Source of the DNA: Theodoxus fluviatilis
Taxonomy: Eukaryota > Mollusca > Gastropoda > Cycloneritida > Neritidae
Direction: 5' to 3'
Assembly: GCA_034096865.1 (NCBI GenBank)
Contig: JAWQFJ010001233.1
Location: 1 to 59,871 of the forward strand
Length of the DNA stretch: 59,871 bases
Part shown: positions 56,301 to 59,871 of the stretch, piece by piece
Position numbering within the stretch: the first letter of the stretch is position 1
How the letters are laid out: each line of letters opens with the position of its first letter
Position numbers and translations under genes: made by a program
Notes under the pieces: generated by a model
Databases searched by the model: none
Told to the model about the DNA's origin: nothing
What the model saw: only the letters and a program-made list of their open reading frames with translations

Positions 56301-58500
56301 GACAGTAGTGGTGGTAGTGTCAGTGGTAGTGGTGGAAACGGTAATGATGGTGGTGGTAGTGGTGGAAGTGTCAGTGGTGACAGTAGTGGTGGTAGTGTCA
56401 GTGGTAGTGGTGGAAATGGTAATGATGGTGGTGGTAGTGGTGGAAGTGTCAGTGGTGACAGTAGTGGTGGTAGTGTCAGTGGTAGTGGTGGAAATGGTAA
56501 TGATGGTGGTGGTAGTGTCAGTGGTAGTGGTGGAAATGGTAATGATGGTGGTGGTAGTGGTGGAAATGGTAATGATGGTGGAGGTAGTGGTGGAAGTGTC
56601 AGTGGTGACAGTAGTGGTGGTAGTGTCAGTGGTAGTGGTGGAAATGGTAATGATGGTGGTGGTAGTGGTGGAAATGGTAATGATGGTGGTGGTAGTGGTG
56701 GAAGTGTCAGTGGTGACAGTAGTGGTGGTAGTGTCAGTGGTAGTGGTGGAAATGGTAATGATGGTGGTGGTAGTGGTGGAAGTGTCAGTGGTGACAGTAG
56801 TGGTGGTAGTGTCAGTGGTAGTGGTGGAAATGGTAATGATGGTGGTGGTAGTGGTGGAAGTGTCAGTGGTGACAGTAGTGGTGGTAGTGTCAGTGGTAGT
56901 GGTGGAAATGGTAATGATGGTGGTGGTAGTGTCATTGGTAGTGGTGGAAATGGTAATGATGGTGGTGGTAGTGCCAGTGGAAGTGTCAGTGGTGACAGTA
57001 GTGGTGGTAGTGTCAGTGGTAGTGGTGGAAATGGTAATGATGGTGGTGGTAGTGTCATTGGTAGTGGTGGAAATGTCAGTGGTGACAGTAGTGGTGGTAG
57101 TGTCAGTGGTAGTGGTGGAAATGGTAATGATGGTGGTGGTAGTGTCAGTGGTAGTGGTGGAAATGTCAGTGGTGACAGTAGTGGTGGTAGTGTCAGTGGT
57201 AGTGGTGGAAATGGTAATGATGGTGGTGGTAGTGTCAGTGGTAGTGGTGGAAATGTCAGTGGTGACAGTAGTGGTGGTAGTGTCAGTGGTAGTGGTGGAA
57301 ATGGTAATGATGGTGGTGGTAGTGTCAGTGGTAGTGGTGGAAATGTCAGTGGTGACAGTAGTGGTGGTAGTGTCAGTGGTAGTGGTGGAAATGGTAATGA
57401 TGGTGGTGGTAGTGTCAGTGGTAGTGGTGGAAATGTCAGTGGTGACAGTAGTGGTGGTAGTGTCAGTGGTAGTGGTGGAAATGGTAATGATGGTGGTGGT
57501 AGTGTCATTGGTAGTGGTGGTAGTGGTGGTAGTGTCAGTGGTAGTGGTGGAAATGGTAATGATGGTGGTGGTAGTGTCATTGGTAGTGGTGGAAATGGTA
57601 ATGATGGTGGTGGTAGTGTCAGTGGTAGTGGTGGTAGTGGTGGTAGTGTCAGTGGTAGTGGTGGAAATGGTAATGATGGTGGTGGTAGTGGTGGTAGTGT
57701 CAGTGGTAGTGGTGGAAATGGTAATGATGGTGGTGGTAGTGGTGGTAGTGTCAGTGGTAGTGGTGGAAATGGTAATGATGGTGGTGGTAGTGGTGGTAGT
57801 GTCAGTGGTAGTGGTGGAAATGGTAATGATGGTGGTGGTAGTGGTGGTAGTGTCAGTGGTAGTGGTGGAAATGGTAATGATGGTGGTGGTAGTGGTGGTA
57901 GTGTCAGTGGTAGTGGTGGAAATGGTAATGATGGTGGTGGTAGTGCCAGTGGTAGTGGTGGAAATGGTAATGATGGTGGAGGTAGTGGTGGAAGTGTCAG
58001 TGGTGACAGTAGTGGTGGTAGTGTCAGTGGTAGTGGTGGAAATGGTAATGATGGTGGTGGTAGTGTCAGTGGTAGTGGTGGAAATGGTAATGATGGTGGT
58101 GGTAGTGTCAGTGGTAGTGGTGGAAATGGTAATGATGGTGGTGGTAGTGTCAGTGGTAGTGGTGGAAATGGTAATGATGGTGGTGGTAGTGGTGGTAGTG
58201 TCAGTGGTAGTGGTGGAAATGGTAATGATGGTGGTGGTAGTGGTGGTAGTGTCAGTGGTAGTGGTGGAAATGGTAATGATGGTGGTGGTAGTGGTGGTGA
58301 GTGTCAGTGGTAGTGGTGGAATGGTAATGATGGTGGTGGTAGTGGTGGTAGTGTGAGTGGTAGTGGTGGAATGGTAATGATGGTGGTGGTAGTGGTGGTA
58401 GTGTAGTGGTGAGTGGTGGATGGTATGATGGTGGTGGTAGTGGTGGTATGATGTGGTGGTTGTGGTGGTGATGATGATGGTGGTGGTGTGGTGGTAGTGG
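53340..58500 (+). repeat. Giant tandem array of GGT/AGT/GAT triplet modules
   Basis: About 5.1 kb built from a few modules: a 30-bp GGTGGAAATGGTAATGATGG... unit, a 27-bp GTCAGTGGTGACAGTAGTGG... unit, a 12-bp GTCAGTGGTAGT and 9-bp GGTGG(A/T)AGT spacers. Every module is a multiple of three, so several frames on both strands stay open (over 1,300 codons on the minus strand, 1,600 on the plus). One plus frame would read GGNGNDGGGS and VSGDSSGGS repeats. The plus strand is almost free of C. From about 58280 the array decays with 1-2 base shifts. I regard it as a minisatellite unless transcripts show otherwise. Confidence 0.9.
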
Positions 58501-59270
58501 TGGATGTGATGGTGGTGGTAGTGGTGGTGATGTAGGTGGTGGTAGTGGTGGTGATGGTGGTGGTGGTGGTGGTAGTGGTGGTGATGGTGGTGATGGTGGT
58601 GGTAGTGGTGGTGATGATGCTGATGGTGGTGGTAGTGGTGATGATGCTGATGGTGGTGGTAGTGGTGGTGATGATGCTGATGGTGGTGGTAGTGGTGATG
58701 ATGATGCTGATGGTGGTGGTGGTGGTGGTGATGATGCTGCTGATGGTGGTGGTAGTGGTGATGATGCTGCTGATGGTGGTGATGATGCTGCTGATGGTGG
58801 TAGTGGTGATGATGATACTGCTGGTGGTGCTAGTGGTGATGATGATGCTGATGGTGGTGGTGGTGGTGGTGATGATGCTGCTGATGGTGGTGGTGGTAGT
58901 GATGATGATGCTGATGGTGGTGGTAGTGGTGATGCTGCTGCTGCTGGTGGTGGTAGTGGTGATGATGCTGCTGATGGTGGTAGTGGTGGTGATGATGATG
59001 CTGATGGTGGTGGTAGTGGTGATGATGCTGCTGATGGTGGTGGTAGTGGTGATGATGCTGCTGATGGTGGTGGTGGTGGTGATGATGATGCTGATGGTGG
59101 TGGTAGTGGTGATGATGCTGCTGATGGTGGTAGTGGTGGTGATGATGATGCTGATGGTGGTGGTAGTGGTGATGATGCTGCTGATGGTGGTGGTAGTGGT
59201 GATTATGAATGCTGATGGTGGTGGTAGTGGTGATGATGCTGCTGATGGTGGTGGTAGTGGTGGTGATGAT
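58501..59270 (+). repeat. Second triplet array, GATGATGCTGCTGATGGTGG type
   Basis: Continues the first array with units of about 27-36 bp that alternate GAT/GCT and GGT/AGT triplets. One frame reads DDAADGGGSG repeats. A single extra A near 59205 shifts the frame relative to the preceding units. Confidence 0.9.
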
Positions 59271-59396
59271 GACGGGAAGGATGACGATATAGGTGCCAGT
59301 GCTGATGGTGATGATGACGGGAACGATGACGATATAGGTGCCAGTGCTGATGGTGATGATGACAGTGACAAAATCCTGTGCAAAGCTGGATGCTGA
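59205..59396 (+). other. Acidic open frame at the end of the array
   Basis: After the shift at about 59205 the frame reads ADGGGSGDDAADGGGSGG, then two copies of a 20-residue DDDG(K/N)DDDIGASADG unit and DDDSDKILCKAGC to a stop. The Asp/Gly/Ser/Ala composition resembles secreted acidic proteins, but no start, signal peptide or splice site is visible. It may be only repeat-derived. Confidence 0.2.
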
Positions 59397-59871
59397 TTGG
59401 TTGTCTAAAATTGCTGCGTACCACTCGGCTCTATGATACCCAAAACGCATTTGATGATACTATCATTTAGCTCCGTTGTGCACACTTCCTCTTCCGTGTT
59501 TTTTTCTCTCAGATTGGCAGTTGAGAAATTCAGCGCTGCCAACATTTTGGACACATAAATTCTTAACACTCACACTTTGCAAGACAATCTGTTTTTCTGG
59601 AGAACATGTGTCAGTCTGATGTAGAAAGAGGTCCGTCCGTATCTAATCACAATGTGCAAAGGATACAATGGGTCCTTTTCATCGGTAGCCACTCAACAAA
59701 ACCATGCGAAATGAGTAATATCTTGCTGCCGAGCAGCCCCTGGGTCAGCACATGATGCATTCCAGGTCACTAGACACTTCTCCCACCGGCGAAAGTGTCT
59801 CTAGCCCAATTGACATTACGTGATGGAAGGTTTTCGTCCAATTTATGCAAATGGTGGTCACTTGAGAGGCT
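59397..59871. other. Window end, nothing recognised
   Basis: Unique-looking sequence. A short imperfect hairpin (CTAGACACTT ... AAAGTGTCTCTAG) lies at about 59769-59803. Confidence 0.5.

Noticed and set aside
53537..58356. Open frames of 1,347 codons (minus) and 1,601 codons (plus)
   Set aside because: Both are direct translations of the triplet array (poly Pro/Leu and Val/Met). Every module length is a multiple of three, so frames stay open without selection.

Overview
The window looks like a repeat-rich metazoan nuclear contig. Typical GT-AG introns, a multi-exon mitochondrial dynamin gene, DIRS, gypsy-like and piggyBac remnants and very abundant microsatellites all fit. A lophotrochozoan, probably a mollusc, is my inference from the style of the repeats; no marker gene proves it.

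The main host gene is OPA1 (dynamin-like GTPase of mitochondrial inner-membrane fusion). It is read on the minus strand from an exon at 52285-52431 down to one at 12386-12462. I identified 17 exons by splice sites, phase continuity and similarity to OPA1, plus a candidate 30-nt cassette microexon. They encode the region after the transmembrane segment, the coiled coil, the whole GTPase core (P-loop, DLPG, TKVD) and the start of the stalk. The 5' exons (targeting signal, membrane anchor) should lie to the right of the window and the C-terminal exons to the left. Three exons occur twice (18086-19649 and 19872-21432) on either side of a 10-N gap. Including both sets would break the frame, so this is most likely an uncollapsed haplotype.

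Left part (1-12385): a minus-strand gypsy-type gag with its 5' LTR and primer-binding site; a near-perfect foldback element; a LINE C-terminal scrap; a DIRS retrotransposon (5701-10668) with inverted terminal repeats, an internal complementary region, RT/RNase H and tyrosine recombinase, deleted at its 5' end and split by a 1,652-bp solo LTR with a 5-bp target duplication; and a plus-strand endonuclease/exonuclease/phosphatase (EEP) family gene with a long poly-threonine insert.

Middle (12386-46400): OPA1 introns filled with minisatellites, microsatellites, nested foldback elements (one carrying a small membrane-protein exon), a piggyBac remnant, a dispersed repeat dense in TGACCTTGA/TCAAGGTCA motifs (three copies), six copies of a SINE-like repeat that is usually preceded by tetranucleotide repeats, and a second large solo LTR (2,832 bp) with its own target duplication.

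Right part (46450-59871): a compound inverted-repeat element of about 4.5 kb whose interior is a satellite of about 123-bp monomers, then OPA1 exons, then a huge GGT/AGT/GAT tandem array (about 53340-59270) whose units are all multiples of three. I found no tRNA, rRNA or CRISPR features.
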